Assembly: GCA_050117315.1 (NCBI GenBank)
Contig: JASFMY010000019.1
Location: 1 to 64,000, forward strand
Direction: 5' to 3'
DNA: 64,000 nt
Source of the DNA: JANQIV01 sp050117315
GTDB lineage: Bacteria > Bacteroidota > Ignavibacteria > Ignavibacteriales > Melioribacteraceae
Shown: in pieces, positions 8,491-18,387 of the stretch
How the letters are laid out: each line of letters opens with the position of its first letter
Position numbering within the stretch: the first letter of the stretch is position 1
Notes under the pieces: model-generated
Told to the model about the DNA's origin: nothing
Databases searched by the model: none
The model's input: the letters and a program-made list of their open reading frames with translations, nothing else
Translations under genes and position numbers: made by a program

Positions 8491-9384
8491 TCATAAGAAT
8501 GCCGCTCCTATAGATGCAGCTTTGTTTCCAAGTTCCGACAGAAGCACTTTGACTTTACCTTTCGGGTACGTCCATGCTCGTTTGTCTACAATCTTTTGAA
8601 CTGCGGGAATGATTTGCTTACTGCTGTTCATTACTCCGCCGCCTAATATCACTGCTTCGGGTCCGTAGGCATGAATTAGATTGACTATCCCGAGAGCCAG
8701 GTTTTCATTAAATTCAGCCAGTGTTTTCTGATATGGCTTATTATGTAAAGCATTATTAAAAAATACCGGCAGAACATCTTTTTCTTTTTCAAGTTCGGGA
8801 TGGTTTGCTTTTACCTGCTTTGCAAAAGCGGTTGCCGAGCAGTATGATTCAAGGCATCCCCTACTGCCGCAAGGACATTCGGGACCGTTACGGTCTATGC
8901 TTATATGTCCGCCCAAAACCCCGCTCAACGGATCGCTGGAATAGTATAGCTCTTTGTTAATAACAGCAGAACAGCCGAGCCCTGTACCGAGCGTCATTAC
9001 AACAATTGATTCATAACCCTTGCCGGCACCGAATTTATATTCCCCGTACGTATAAGCACGCGCGTCGTTCTCAATTGTAAACGGAACGCCGAATTCTTTT
9101 TCAAGCAAGGTTTTCATGTTGGTCCCGGCAAACACGTTTGCAATACCTATATCATTAAACAACCGGCCGCTTTTTCTATCCACCAATCCTTTTATTGCCA
9201 GACCTGCTTTGGTGATTTCATAGCCGTCAAAATATTTTTTTAATGTTATCAACAGCCCTTTTTCAACCCCGGTCTCTTCAAACACCTCTTTTAGCCTTGC
9301 TTCATCAAAGGCAAGTACGTTTGCATCTTCGTCGTAAAGACCGATTTTCAAATTTGTGCCGCCGAAATCTATTCCTAGTCTCAT
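8491..9384 (-). CDS. ROK-family sugar kinase (probable manno-/gluco-/fructokinase)
   Basis: A 297-residue protein. The N-terminal phosphate-binding DFGGTN (6-11), catalytic ENDAR (D107), and the ROK zinc signature GGH (H160) with CPCGSRGCLES (C170, C172, C177) are intact. Length is normal for the family. ROK kinases phosphorylate hexoses with ATP; beside a GH38 and a mannose-6-P isomerase, mannose is the likely substrate, which is inference. The 36-bp gap to the isomerase gene suggests co-transcription. Upstream is a palindromic repeat (9430-9504). Confidence 0.9.
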   Translation of the reverse strand: MRLGIDFGGTNLKIGLYDEDANVLAFDEARLKEVFEETGVEKGLLITLKKYFDGYEITKAGLAIKGLVDRKSGRLFNDIGIANVFAGTNMKTLLEKEFGVPFTIENDARAYTYGEYKFGAGKGYESIVVMTLGTGLGCSAVINKELYYSSDPLSGVLGGHISIDRNGPECPCGSRGCLESYCSATAFAKQVKANHPELEKEKDVLPVFFNNALHNKPYQKTLAEFNENLALGIVNLIHAYGPEAVILGGGVMNSSKQIIPAVQKIVDKRAWTYPKGKVKVLLSELGNKAASIGAAFL

Positions 9385-9429
9385 ATTATTTATTACCTGT
9401 ACTTCTAAAAATTATTAAGTAAAATATTT

Positions 9430-9504
9430 ATGTCACATTGAGCGAAGTCGAAATGTGAAGTTTTGCTCAAGATGTTAATGTTTCGACTCCGCTCAACATG
9501 ACAT
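9430..9504. repeat. Bacteroidota-type inverted repeat element
   Basis: Arms ATGTCACATTGAGCGAAGTCG... (from 9430) and TTTCGACTCCGCTCAACATGACAT (to 9504) pair over ~27 positions with a few mismatches around a ~21-nt spacer. The GAGCGAAGTCGAAATG core is a familiar intergenic repeat in Bacteroidota genomes. It lies between the esterase and kinase genes and could act as a processing site or partial terminator inside the operon. Confidence 0.7.
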
Positions 9505-9540
9505 GAAAAAATTTTTCAGAAGCTTCTACCTGTTATAAAA

Positions 9541-10794
9541 TTATTTTTCAAAGAAATAAATTAATGCATCGATTAAATGTCTTCTCCAGTTGCCCCATGT
9601 ATGCCCTTCCGGGTATTCCCGGTAAACAAAGTCGTATCCTTTTTCTTGAAGAACTTTCTTAAACCGCCTGTTAGCCATTAGAAAATCTATTTCGTCTTTC
9701 GGCAGGAATGATGCTCCCACCATTCTTTCATAAAGCCCCGTGTCTACATAAAGTTTTATGTCCTTCTTTTCGGCGAATTTATAAGAATTAATTAGTTGAT
9801 CTTTTTTAAATGACTGATACCCGGATTGACTATAACCGTTTGCAAATACATCCGGGCGTGCAAAAGGAATATATGCTGAAATTAATCCGCCGAACGAATC
9901 ACCCGCAACAAGACGGTGCTCCGGTTCCGTAATAGTGCTGTAATTTTTATCGATAAAGGAAACAAGTTCGTCAGCAAAAAATTTTACATAATTTTTATTA
10001 AGTCCGTATTCCGACATTCTATTTGGGAAATCGGGTTTCAGTCTATTCGGTGGAGTAACAAATACAGTTATTAACGGCTTAATTTTATTCTCGTTAATTA
10101 GATTATTTAGAGTTACCGGTACCTGCGCAAACTCAACATAATCTATCCCGTCCTGTAAATAAAATACAGGATACTTTTCTTCAGAGTTATAACCGGGCGG
10201 AAGATAAACATGAATTGTATGCGAGTACCCTAAAAATTCGGAATCTATTTCGTGCACTACTAAACTTTCAGCACTCCCTTTTTCCCCGTGGATGTAACTA
10301 TCAAAATAGGGATGTCTTTTATATTGAGGCATTGCAAGCTCAGAAAGCTCACCCAGCCCGTTGAGAACTTTGTATTCATTAAAAGAATCAATCGCAGGGT
10401 AGGGATTATTGTTAAACATAAGCCAGTATTCAAGCCTTGCATCGGGTTCTGCATTGCCCTTATAATAAAACAAATCCGTTCCTTCTATTTTTGTCATCCA
10501 GAGTGTCTCTACCCAGTTTGTCATATCTCCCAAAACTCCAGCCGAATCCTGGTCGCCTTTATATAAAAGGATATAAGTTGTGTCGTTTTCAAACAGGGGA
10601 TATTGTGCTGATTTAACATCCTGCAGGAAAGATTCCGTTAATTCTTTTTTCTCCCCGGGATTGTCCGTATTGTTAATCTTTTCTAAAAAATCATTGAATA
10701 AACTCTCCGTATTTTTCTGCTGCATATTTTTATCCATTGAACAAAATGTTGTTAAAAGAAATATTAGTAGTATAAAATAATTTTTCATTTTCAT
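9541..10794 (-). CDS. Secreted esterase, enterochelin esterase/esterase D family
   Basis: A 417-residue protein with an N-terminal signal sequence (MKMKNYFILLIFLLTTFC); the Cys could be a lipobox, though Phe at -1 is unusual. Residues ~70-150 fit the E-set/CBM48-like domain seen in front of these esterases, and ~180-417 an alpha/beta hydrolase: nucleophile S300 in AGDSFGG and candidate His ~399 in EGHTWGNW. The family removes acyl esters from sugars or siderophores. In this locus deacylation of a decorated glycan is plausible but not shown. It is 2 bp from the upstream gene's stop, so it is co-transcribed. Confidence 0.8.
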   Translation of the reverse strand: MKMKNYFILLIFLLTTFCSMDKNMQQKNTESLFNDFLEKINNTDNPGEKKELTESFLQDVKSAQYPLFENDTTYILLYKGDQDSAGVLGDMTNWVETLWMTKIEGTDLFYYKGNAEPDARLEYWLMFNNNPYPAIDSFNEYKVLNGLGELSELAMPQYKRHPYFDSYIHGEKGSAESLVVHEIDSEFLGYSHTIHVYLPPGYNSEEKYPVFYLQDGIDYVEFAQVPVTLNNLINENKIKPLITVFVTPPNRLKPDFPNRMSEYGLNKNYVKFFADELVSFIDKNYSTITEPEHRLVAGDSFGGLISAYIPFARPDVFANGYSQSGYQSFKKDQLINSYKFAEKKDIKLYVDTGLYERMVGASFLPKDEIDFLMANRRFKKVLQEKGYDFVYREYPEGHTWGNWRRHLIDALIYFFEK

Positions 10795-10796
10795 TC

Positions 10797-12863
10797 TTAT
10801 TTAATTTTAGTTAAACCATTTTTAGAAACATTATAAACTTCATCACGGTATCTTAAATTATGCAATTCCGCTTTGGGATCGAATTCACCAAACTGCGGTT
10901 TACATTTAATTCCGTCATACTTTGTCGCCTTAACCCCGAATAGTCCTTCGATAATAGTTTCAGCATAATTCCCGTTTGAAGAACAAGCCCAGTCTGCACC
11001 GTACGGCCATTCATAAAAAGCTTTCAACGCACCGCCGGAATCTGTGTTCATAGCGCTTTCAACAAAATGGCATTGAGCGAACGGTCCTTGGTTTGCAGAT
11101 TTGGCAATTCCTTTAAGCCATTTGAAAGCTGTATCGCCTTTCCCGATATTATATAAACCGGTAGCCGCCAGCGACGGCCACGCTGTGTATGCCCCGTTCC
11201 ATTGATGATCGGGTCTAACGCTGAACATTGCATTGTTGTCTTTGGGAGAGAGTGCTCTCATCCAAATCGGCGTTTGAAGTTCATTAACAAAAAACTCAAC
11301 CATTTCTTCTTTCTGTACCTGGGTTAAATCAGCCGGGATTGTATTTAAGATAGTCATAAAATCGTAGCAGTGTTTTACTTCCACAAGTCTGCCGCCGGGA
11401 AAACGGGCGTTCCAGCATCCTTTCCCGCCGCAGTATAATTTCATTAATTTATTCAACAACTGCTTTGATTCTTCCAGCAGCTCCGCCGATAATTTTTTCA
11501 TGTTATTTTGTGCAGCAATCTCGGAGACTGTTCTCAAGTTAAAAACATTACCTGCATTTAAGCTGGCTACTTCGTGAATATAAGTACTAACACACTCAAG
11601 GAGGTTGTTGATACCGCCATAGTCGGCAAGGCCGTAAGGTGTTTTAAATTGCCTGTAGTTTGTAGCAAACTCTACCAGGTAATCAAATATCTTTTTATTC
11701 GAGTCGCCCGTGCTTTTGTTAAGCCAATCGAATTTGCCGTTCCATGAGAGGTAATCGTTTATCATCCAGGTTAATGCAAAATCATTTACCGAGTACCAGT
11801 TCCCGACTGTACCGCCCGTTAAATATTCCGTGCCGAAATGACTGTGAATATCCGTCTTTACCCATAACTCTATGTTTTTTTTCATAACTTCCGGATCAAG
11901 AAGCGTATGTACCCTTGAACTCAAATAATAATCCCAGATAAACGTAGTTCCCAGCCAATAACGCGGCATAAGGGTATCGTACGCGCGACCGTAAACAGAA
12001 TACGGGTTATCTCTTCTAAAATATATTGTGCCGATGATACCTGTATAATATAGGCGGGAAATGTCTTTATCCTGCGTATCAAGTATTGGCATAAAGCCCG
12101 AATACTCGGAGTTGCCTTCCGTAAAGACCGCTTTTATTTGATCATTCCATTGCAATTCATTCTTCGAAAAATGATTACCGATTTTTTCATTCACAATCGA
12201 GTCGAATTGGTTTAATACTTCTTCAGTCTTTTCACCTAGGACATTAGTGTAATAAACGATTTCGGTTTTGCCTTCCTCTATAAGAATGGTTCTTTCAACA
12301 CCGAAGCCGTCAACGCTTCCTGTAAGGGGAAACATTCCCTGTACCGAACAGGCATCGCTGTGCACTGCTTCAAATATAACCGCTTTCCTGGTTTCTTCAA
12401 TTATTATTTTATTATCTTCTTCAAGAGGCGGGTGATACATTTTACCACAGTTCATATTTTTAGTAATTGTGCTGCTTGTTCCGAATTTTATTTTTACTTT
12501 TCTTTCGGCGGCAGTATTATTTGTAATCTCAAGTTTTATTATAACTGCAGTTTTACCGAAAGGAAGAATAGTTGTTGATTTCAGGTATAGTCCGTCAACT
12601 TCAGCTTCTCTTTCTATTCTATCCGGGAACCACGTAAAATGGACTTCACGGTTAAGCGACGGGAAATATCGTTCGTTTAAAAATAAACCGGCTGTAACTT
12701 TATCGGAATTTGTAAACGGGGGAAAATTAAAACTCCGGATGCCCGTTATATCAATATCCGCCTGGCATGTACCCCAAAAATTGGTTATTCCCGGCGGGTT
12801 AAATACATCCCCGAATTTATGCGTAAGCTTATCGCTTTTTAGATCGTTAGTTGTAGGTATCAA
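10797..12863 (-). CDS. Six-hairpin glycosidase-superfamily protein, intracellular
   Basis: A 688-residue protein without signal peptide. The N-terminal ~230 residues look beta-rich (supersandwich-like), and ~270-650 have the repeated helical hairpins of (alpha/alpha)6 glycosidases such as GH65/GH63/GH95, including RPDHQWNGAYTAWPSLA and WPYGADWACSSNGNYAETI near the end. Conserved acids are present but I cannot assign the catalytic pair or the GH family. It fits the breakdown of an imported oligosaccharide. It starts just downstream of the DUF4185-like gene. Confidence 0.65.
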   Translation of the reverse strand: MIPTTNDLKSDKLTHKFGDVFNPPGITNFWGTCQADIDITGIRSFNFPPFTNSDKVTAGLFLNERYFPSLNREVHFTWFPDRIEREAEVDGLYLKSTTILPFGKTAVIIKLEITNNTAAERKVKIKFGTSSTITKNMNCGKMYHPPLEEDNKIIIEETRKAVIFEAVHSDACSVQGMFPLTGSVDGFGVERTILIEEGKTEIVYYTNVLGEKTEEVLNQFDSIVNEKIGNHFSKNELQWNDQIKAVFTEGNSEYSGFMPILDTQDKDISRLYYTGIIGTIYFRRDNPYSVYGRAYDTLMPRYWLGTTFIWDYYLSSRVHTLLDPEVMKKNIELWVKTDIHSHFGTEYLTGGTVGNWYSVNDFALTWMINDYLSWNGKFDWLNKSTGDSNKKIFDYLVEFATNYRQFKTPYGLADYGGINNLLECVSTYIHEVASLNAGNVFNLRTVSEIAAQNNMKKLSAELLEESKQLLNKLMKLYCGGKGCWNARFPGGRLVEVKHCYDFMTILNTIPADLTQVQKEEMVEFFVNELQTPIWMRALSPKDNNAMFSVRPDHQWNGAYTAWPSLAATGLYNIGKGDTAFKWLKGIAKSANQGPFAQCHFVESAMNTDSGGALKAFYEWPYGADWACSSNGNYAETIIEGLFGVKATKYDGIKCKPQFGEFDPKAELHNLRYRDEVYNVSKNGLTKIK

Positions 12864-12878
12864 TTAACTCCTCAAAAA

Positions 12879-13970
12879 TTATTCTAATGTAATCTCAAGC
12901 AGATGCGGGTAATATTCTTCGAACTCTATATAAGTTACATACAGTACTTTCCCTTTTTCTCTTGATAAATACGGGTGTTCTTTACCCGCATAGATTAAAA
13001 CCGGGTAAGGCAGTTCTTTTTCTCTTTCAACTTCAACCCGGAATAACTCAACAGGTTCTGACCATGGACCCCAGGGTTTATCGGCTGTTCTCGCTACTAT
13101 TTTCCCGGTTAAATCCAGCGAGTGAACAGCGAGATATTTTTTTAAGTATTCATTATATGAAACGGATAATTCATTCGGCATGCCCGTAAACACTGTTGCC
13201 GCATCGTTTATGTTTTTCGACCAGGAGTTATTACCGGCGTAATATTCATACGATTGCAAATCTTCTATTTTGTTTTCTCCAACTTTAGCCAGGTAACAAT
13301 TTTGTGTCCCGTGTTTGTCTTGAACAACACCAAAAAGATATAGGTTATTTTCTTCTTTTAATACAGCGGCCGCAAAATGAGGTTGTTCTGCTTTCCATAA
13401 AATATCGGAACCGTTATGATAAACTCTTGTGAATTCCCAGTTATCGGTATCGCCTACAGCAATACCCGAACCGAGAACATCGAAGTTAACGGGGAAAATT
13501 CCTTCGTCTTTGGTTCTTACTTTTATAAAAAACAAATAAAGTTTATCCCAGACTTCAACGCCGTGCAGGCACCAAACCCTTATCCAATCCGGGTCTTCGT
13601 CTTCCAGTAAAGGTATCAGTTGTTTGATATTTCCTTCATTATCAAGCACATAATTAAAATTTTTTATACCTGTCTCTATGTTTTTGTTTGTCAGCAGCAG
13701 CCCGGTATTGTTCAGCATTTTTTCGGTGCCGCCCAGACCGCTCATATCCCGATGACCCACTGCAGTACCGCCGGGATACCAGAGGCTTTCACCGGATACC
13801 CGTTTACCGATTATTGTATCACCGAAATAAAAAAGCAATCCTTTAGAAGTAACTATAGAATAAGCGCCGTCCTGCCCAACCATCTTGTGGTTGTTATTTG
13901 TGAATTGCGGGCCTAAATCTTTTACACTTTTTACTTTCAACATAACTCCGGGTAAATAAAAAATTTTCAT
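12879..13970 (-). CDS. DUF4185-like beta-propeller protein without signal peptide
   Basis: A 363-residue protein. The pattern DGAYSIVTSKGLLFYFGDT near residue 35, then repeated beta blades (WYPGGTAVG, LYLFFIKV, WSKNINDAATVF, GPWSEPVEL), fits the DUF4185/GH43-like propeller family, often found in glycan loci. No catalytic residues can be assigned. The ATG at 13970 has no ribosome site; an ATG ten codons in (13943) with CGGAG close by is an alternative. The secreted 640-residue protein at 18384-20306 carries a related domain, suggesting an inside/outside pair. A palindromic repeat lies directly upstream. Confidence 0.6.
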   Translation of the reverse strand: MKIFYLPGVMLKVKSVKDLGPQFTNNNHKMVGQDGAYSIVTSKGLLFYFGDTIIGKRVSGESLWYPGGTAVGHRDMSGLGGTEKMLNNTGLLLTNKNIETGIKNFNYVLDNEGNIKQLIPLLEDEDPDWIRVWCLHGVEVWDKLYLFFIKVRTKDEGIFPVNFDVLGSGIAVGDTDNWEFTRVYHNGSDILWKAEQPHFAAAVLKEENNLYLFGVVQDKHGTQNCYLAKVGENKIEDLQSYEYYAGNNSWSKNINDAATVFTGMPNELSVSYNEYLKKYLAVHSLDLTGKIVARTADKPWGPWSEPVELFRVEVEREKELPYPVLIYAGKEHPYLSREKGKVLYVTYIEFEEYYPHLLEITLE

Positions 13971-13978
13971 GAATCATT

Positions 13979-14069
13979 ATGTCATTCCGGCAATCCGTTG
14001 TTACGGATTTGCCGGAATCTCATTAACTTTAGTATAGATTCCCGCTAGAAAAACATGCGGGAATGACAT
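13979..14069. repeat. Composite inverted repeat element (ATGTCATTCC...GGAATGACAT)
   Basis: Outer arms ATGTCATTCC (13979-13988) and GGAATGACAT (14060-14069) enclose a hairpin of ATTCCGGCAATCCGT with ACGGATTTGCCGGAAT (~13984-14018) and a second ATTCCCGC/GCGGGAAT pairing (~14038-14064). Elements with GTCATTCC ends are common between genes in this phylum. It separates the T9SS gene from the DUF4185-like gene. Confidence 0.7.
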
Positions 14070-14105
14070 TGGTATCAAGTTAACTTTCAACACAACCTAA
14101 AGACT

Positions 14106-14957
14106 TTACTTCAACAGAATCATCTTACGTGCTTCAACAAACGACTCGGTTTCCAGTCTATAAATGTAAGTACCACTGCTTAAGTTACTCGCATCAAAAT
14201 TGAATGTGTTTAATCCCGAAGATAAAGTTTTATTTATAAGTGTTGTAATCTCATTGCCAAGAGCATCGTAAACGGTAAGTTTAACATGTTCTTGTTTTTG
14301 CAGTGTAAACGAGATAGTTGTACTCGGGTTAAACGGGTTCGGGTAATTTTGATTAAGCATGTATTCACTAGCAATCGGCTGGTCATCAACTGCCGTAACC
14401 TGGGTAACCGTAACTACGTATCCCATTGAAGTATCAGCCCATGCAGCGTCACTGTCCTCGTCGGCCGTGTTGAGACTGGCTAATAAATCGGCGCTGTTTT
14501 TTGTAACCATATAACCGATTTCAAATTCGCCCGTCGTTTCACCAACTGTGAAATTCATTGTTGCTTCGTGAACAACATTTGCATCGTTAGTGTATGCTGC
14601 GTCACTTAACAACCTAATCCACTTCATATTATCCGGCGGAACCAAAACACTGTCTAAATTTCCGTAAACCGGCACTTCGTTTTCATCCGTGACCAAACTA
14701 CCTGATCCAACTTCCGAATCATAAGTCCCGGAGTCAAATTCCCAATCCGAGGGAACCAGCACTGCTATGGCACCTTCATGAGCCGTTGCATCTGCAGTAA
14801 CATCAGTAACCGTAATTGTTGTTGTAAATGTACCGTTCTGCTCAACTTCAGTAGATTGCTCTACTTCGACAATCAAGCAACTGTTTAACAGTACCGCAAA
14901 GAAAACGGCCGACACCAGCATTTTAATTGTAATCGTCATCCTTTTCATTATAATCAC
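14106..14957 (-). CDS. Small T9SS cargo protein sharing a domain with its neighbour
   Basis: A 283-residue protein. It has a signal peptide with a lipobox-like LLNSC at ~23-27, a ~150-residue beta domain, and a C-terminal T9SS type A sorting domain starting NYPNPFNPSTTISF. The beta domain (HEGAIAVLVPSDWEFDSG..., EVGSG, TVGETTGEFEIGYMVTK) aligns by eye with the N-terminal domain of the protein at 18384-20306 (HKGLLGVLIPEDWEVTGG...). A lipobox together with a T9SS signal is unusual and one of the two may not be used. Likely role: surface glycan binding or scaffolding, by context only. Confidence 0.8.
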   Translation of the reverse strand: MIIMKRMTITIKMLVSAVFFAVLLNSCLIVEVEQSTEVEQNGTFTTTITVTDVTADATAHEGAIAVLVPSDWEFDSGTYDSEVGSGSLVTDENEVPVYGNLDSVLVPPDNMKWIRLLSDAAYTNDANVVHEATMNFTVGETTGEFEIGYMVTKNSADLLASLNTADEDSDAAWADTSMGYVVTVTQVTAVDDQPIASEYMLNQNYPNPFNPSTTISFTLQKQEHVKLTVYDALGNEITTLINKTLSSGLNTFNFDASNLSSGTYIYRLETESFVEARKMILLK

Positions 14958-14982
14958 TCCTTATGTTTATTAGGAAATTTAT

Positions 14983-17900
14983 TTAATTAACCTTCCGTAA
15001 ATCTTTTTTACGTCTCACTTGTATAAATTTTTTTTCTTTCTCTTTAAAGCCCAGTTTTAGTTTACTTTCCTCCGTTTTATCAACAGTTTTTAATTCCTCC
15101 CCCCAAACATTTTGAATCACAAAGGTTTTGTTGTCAAAATATTTTGAATTTATAATCACCTCCTGTTCTTTCATACTTACGTTTTGCAGCACCATAATTA
15201 TCGAGTTATCTATTGGCCTTACTATCTCAAGGGTTACGCTAGGATTTGATAAGGAAACAAAATTATCAGCCGGGCTGTCGTCGGCAAACCATGTTTTTCT
15301 AACTATAGAAGGAGAGTTTACTTCCCGGCTAAATTTTTCAGCGTATAAATTTTCTTTCTTTATATCCGAAGTTGTTATTTGAAAATCATATGTAAGCACT
15401 TCTTCATTCTTTTCATTCCTGTTCCAGTGCAAGGGAAAATTGTTTGCAAGATTAATTTCAATAAAACGAAAAGAACCGTCTGCATTTTTCTCCAGGTTAA
15501 ATATTCTTGCGTCGGGGGAGGCGACGATAACTTCATAATCATTGTTTTGAATTCTTACATAATCTCTTACGGAATAAGAATTATGGTCTATCCACTTTTG
15601 CCTATCTGCAGAATCAAATTCACCGCCGAGTAAATCTAAAATTACTTTTGAATCTTTTTGAACAACAGGCAAGACGAGATTATAATTTTCAGTTATCTCA
15701 GGCACTTCAAGTTTACGCAGGTCAAATTCAACTTGTAAATCTATACTCTTGGCACCGTTATATAAAGTTAACTCCATTAAAGGAACAAGTTCATACTTGT
15801 TTTTTACAACAACCGATTGAAAAAGAGCATTTTTTGTAATCTCAATTTTTACATCATCATTTTTGTTTAGTTTATTGTTTTGTTCAGATTCAAATATATC
15901 TTTCGACAGCTCCAGTAATTTAAACTCACCGGGTACAATAATACTTTTGTTTAAGTGTTTATCGAATATATTCTCAATACTGCATGTACTTTTATCAATC
16001 TCAATTTTATAAAATTCATTTTCGATAACATTTCCGTCTACAATATTTTCTTTATCGTTTACAGGATTATCATTTATAAATTTGATTTTTTTATATCCCA
16101 TTGCCGGCAAATCTTTAGCAAAGAACTTGAGAACGGATCCCTCGTAATAGCTTGTTAATTTTTCCCCGGTTGTTAAATCAACCGCGGAATAGTTTGCATT
16201 TTCAAGAGCGGAAAATTCCACAGAAATTATTTCATCACGATTGAATGAGAGGGGGTTAAAAACAACAACACCGAACATGGTCAGGCTTTCCATCGGTTTT
16301 GTTAAAACATAAGCGGAGCGCTGGAGTAATTCTTCTGTTTCCAGGTATGCATTATCAATATAATTAGCCCGGTACGCATCGGTTATATAATTATCAAACC
16401 TGTTCCCGTAGCCGTATTCCATACCGCTACCGTGACCGGTAAAGTAGAGGGTATTTAGAAAAACATCGCTATATAAACCTGGATGAAAAGCATAATCATC
16501 ATCGGCAAGCCATAGTGACCCGGCAAGCTTAGAAGCAGACGTAATGTTATTCTGTATCCAACGCAGTTTCATATTTCTTCCAGGTTCACCCTGACTTAGT
16601 ATATCCCATGCAGAAGTGAAATCTCCCTTTATTACGGGCAGTTCAGCAGCATACTTTTCATAAAACTTCTCGGCAAACTCGGATAATGTTGATATAACGA
16701 ACCTGGGATAAACATATTTTTCATTCCACTTTAAAGCGTTGTTATATTGGTTAAGAGCAATACCTGCATTATCCGTAAAAGCCGCATTTAATAGTATCAT
16801 ATCGTAATCATAATCATCACTGCGGAGTTTATTAATTTTTTCCCAGGTTCTGTTTTCAATTATATTTATACCTCTTACCAGGCCGTAATCTTTGCCTTCA
16901 ACATAAGACTCGTGGAGGTAATTAATAACCTTGGATGAACCGCTTCCTTCCCATAAAAAGACTTTCGGCAAATTACGCTGGAACTGGTAGTCGCCATAAA
17001 TCTCGTTTATCCCGTTTGCAAGAAAATATATGCCGGCAGAACTCAGTAATTGCGGGATGAACTGCGATTCCCCGGGCACGTCGTTATAAACCACGGCGTT
17101 ATATTCTATCCCGTATTTTTTTTTCAGTTCAGCCGCAAAGGATAAACTCTCAATTGCTTCTTCCTCGCTGATCAATCCCGTGAACGGGTTTGCGTAAAGG
17201 GGAGATACGGCAATCCTGCCCGATTTAATTAAATCAATTAATTCAAGAAAGTCCTCTTCAGGTTTAGCCTGCCTGAATTGTTCAAGCTGCCAAACCGTTT
17301 CTATTGTCCACTTAAAATTCTTATCACTCTTTGCCTGCTTAACTACTTCTTCCAATGTTTTAATATGTTTTTCTTTAACCACAGGTTGAGGATTAGTATA
17401 ACCGATATCCGTATGCGACAGCAGCATTAAATGCAACTCATATTTTTTCGGCGGTTCAATCTTCAACGTTTTACTAAGCTTGTCTCCGGGGAAAGTAAGT
17501 GCAGAAGTGATAGTTTCTGTTTTTTCAGTTACCGGTATAAAAATTTCAAAAAAGTTATGACCGTAATTAACATTAAGCTTTTCCGAAATATTGTTGCCTG
17601 CAAAATTCATGTTGAGAGTTGCATTTACCGGCTGAATATTATTTGAAATAACATCAACGTAAGTTTTACGAATAAGCTTGCCTTCTTTTTCTTTTAAGAA
17701 AAATGTAGGCGTAATCGTGAAATCGTTTTTTACTTCATTACTCTTTATTACCTGGCTTAAATTGTTTTCATCGGCGGAACTAATTCTGAAATAAAATCCC
17801 CATTCATATTTTACCGGGGCAAAAAAGCTAAGCGAATAGTTTTTATGGGTATTAAAGACTTTCAGAAGAATATAGTTTTCTCCCTTGCGTAGCTTTACTT

Positions 17901-18387
17901 GTTTTTCAATTTCGTCTTTAACTGCATTTTTACTTACGTTTCCTTTGTAAAGAAGTTTGCCGTTAACAGTTACTTTTGAAATTGTATTTCCGCCAAACAA
18001 AAGTTTCACATCTTGTTCAGTCTTCGATTTAACAATTGCAAATGCATATGACGCTTTTGCATTCCATATCATACTTGGCGAATCGTCAACAACTCTACCG
18101 AAACAGTTATTTATATCGAGAAAATTATTATCATTTATTCCTTTCGGAATCCAATTAACAACTTTATCCGATATTAATTGGTTTGTGTCTTTAAGTTCGT
18201 CAATTATTTCTTTATCGCCGGGATCGCCGAAACCTACAAGCGGCTGCTGAAAAGGGCCTGCCAAATACCAGTAGTTTATAGACCCTTCGTTGCCAACGGG
18301 TATATCCGTTTCCTGTGTAAAAAGTTCATTTGTTAAAAAAACAAATGCAATTGCAAACCCTAAAACCGTTGTAAATTTTCTTTTCAT
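14983..18387 (-). CDS. Secreted GH38 alpha-mannosidase-like enzyme with N-terminal accessory domains
   Basis: A 1134-residue protein. Signal peptide at 1-24. Residues ~35-310 are two beta-rich domains (YWYLAGPF start, carbohydrate-binding-like), then the GH38 catalytic domain begins at LLSHTDIGYTNPQ: H325/D327 match HxD, YNDVPGE (D437) the active-site Asp, and GHGSGMEYG near 653 supplies a candidate zinc His. The rest fits the GH38 beta-sandwich region. No T9SS domain or lipobox is seen, so it is likely periplasmic. Its ATG overlaps the stop of the previous gene by 4 nt, implying translational coupling. It would trim mannosides before ABC uptake. Confidence 0.87.
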   Translation of the reverse strand: MKRKFTTVLGFAIAFVFLTNELFTQETDIPVGNEGSINYWYLAGPFQQPLVGFGDPGDKEIIDELKDTNQLISDKVVNWIPKGINDNNFLDINNCFGRVVDDSPSMIWNAKASYAFAIVKSKTEQDVKLLFGGNTISKVTVNGKLLYKGNVSKNAVKDEIEKQVKLRKGENYILLKVFNTHKNYSLSFFAPVKYEWGFYFRISSADENNLSQVIKSNEVKNDFTITPTFFLKEKEGKLIRKTYVDVISNNIQPVNATLNMNFAGNNISEKLNVNYGHNFFEIFIPVTEKTETITSALTFPGDKLSKTLKIEPPKKYELHLMLLSHTDIGYTNPQPVVKEKHIKTLEEVVKQAKSDKNFKWTIETVWQLEQFRQAKPEEDFLELIDLIKSGRIAVSPLYANPFTGLISEEEAIESLSFAAELKKKYGIEYNAVVYNDVPGESQFIPQLLSSAGIYFLANGINEIYGDYQFQRNLPKVFLWEGSGSSKVINYLHESYVEGKDYGLVRGINIIENRTWEKINKLRSDDYDYDMILLNAAFTDNAGIALNQYNNALKWNEKYVYPRFVISTLSEFAEKFYEKYAAELPVIKGDFTSAWDILSQGEPGRNMKLRWIQNNITSASKLAGSLWLADDDYAFHPGLYSDVFLNTLYFTGHGSGMEYGYGNRFDNYITDAYRANYIDNAYLETEELLQRSAYVLTKPMESLTMFGVVVFNPLSFNRDEIISVEFSALENANYSAVDLTTGEKLTSYYEGSVLKFFAKDLPAMGYKKIKFINDNPVNDKENIVDGNVIENEFYKIEIDKSTCSIENIFDKHLNKSIIVPGEFKLLELSKDIFESEQNNKLNKNDDVKIEITKNALFQSVVVKNKYELVPLMELTLYNGAKSIDLQVEFDLRKLEVPEITENYNLVLPVVQKDSKVILDLLGGEFDSADRQKWIDHNSYSVRDYVRIQNNDYEVIVASPDARIFNLEKNADGSFRFIEINLANNFPLHWNRNEKNEEVLTYDFQITTSDIKKENLYAEKFSREVNSPSIVRKTWFADDSPADNFVSLSNPSVTLEIVRPIDNSIIMVLQNVSMKEQEVIINSKYFDNKTFVIQNVWGEELKTVDKTEESKLKLGFKEKEKKFIQVRRKKDLRKVN

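Noticed and set aside
15128..16158. Several plus-strand frames opposite the secreted GH38 gene
   Set aside because: They are antisense to a well-supported gene, lack ribosome sites and show no family features.
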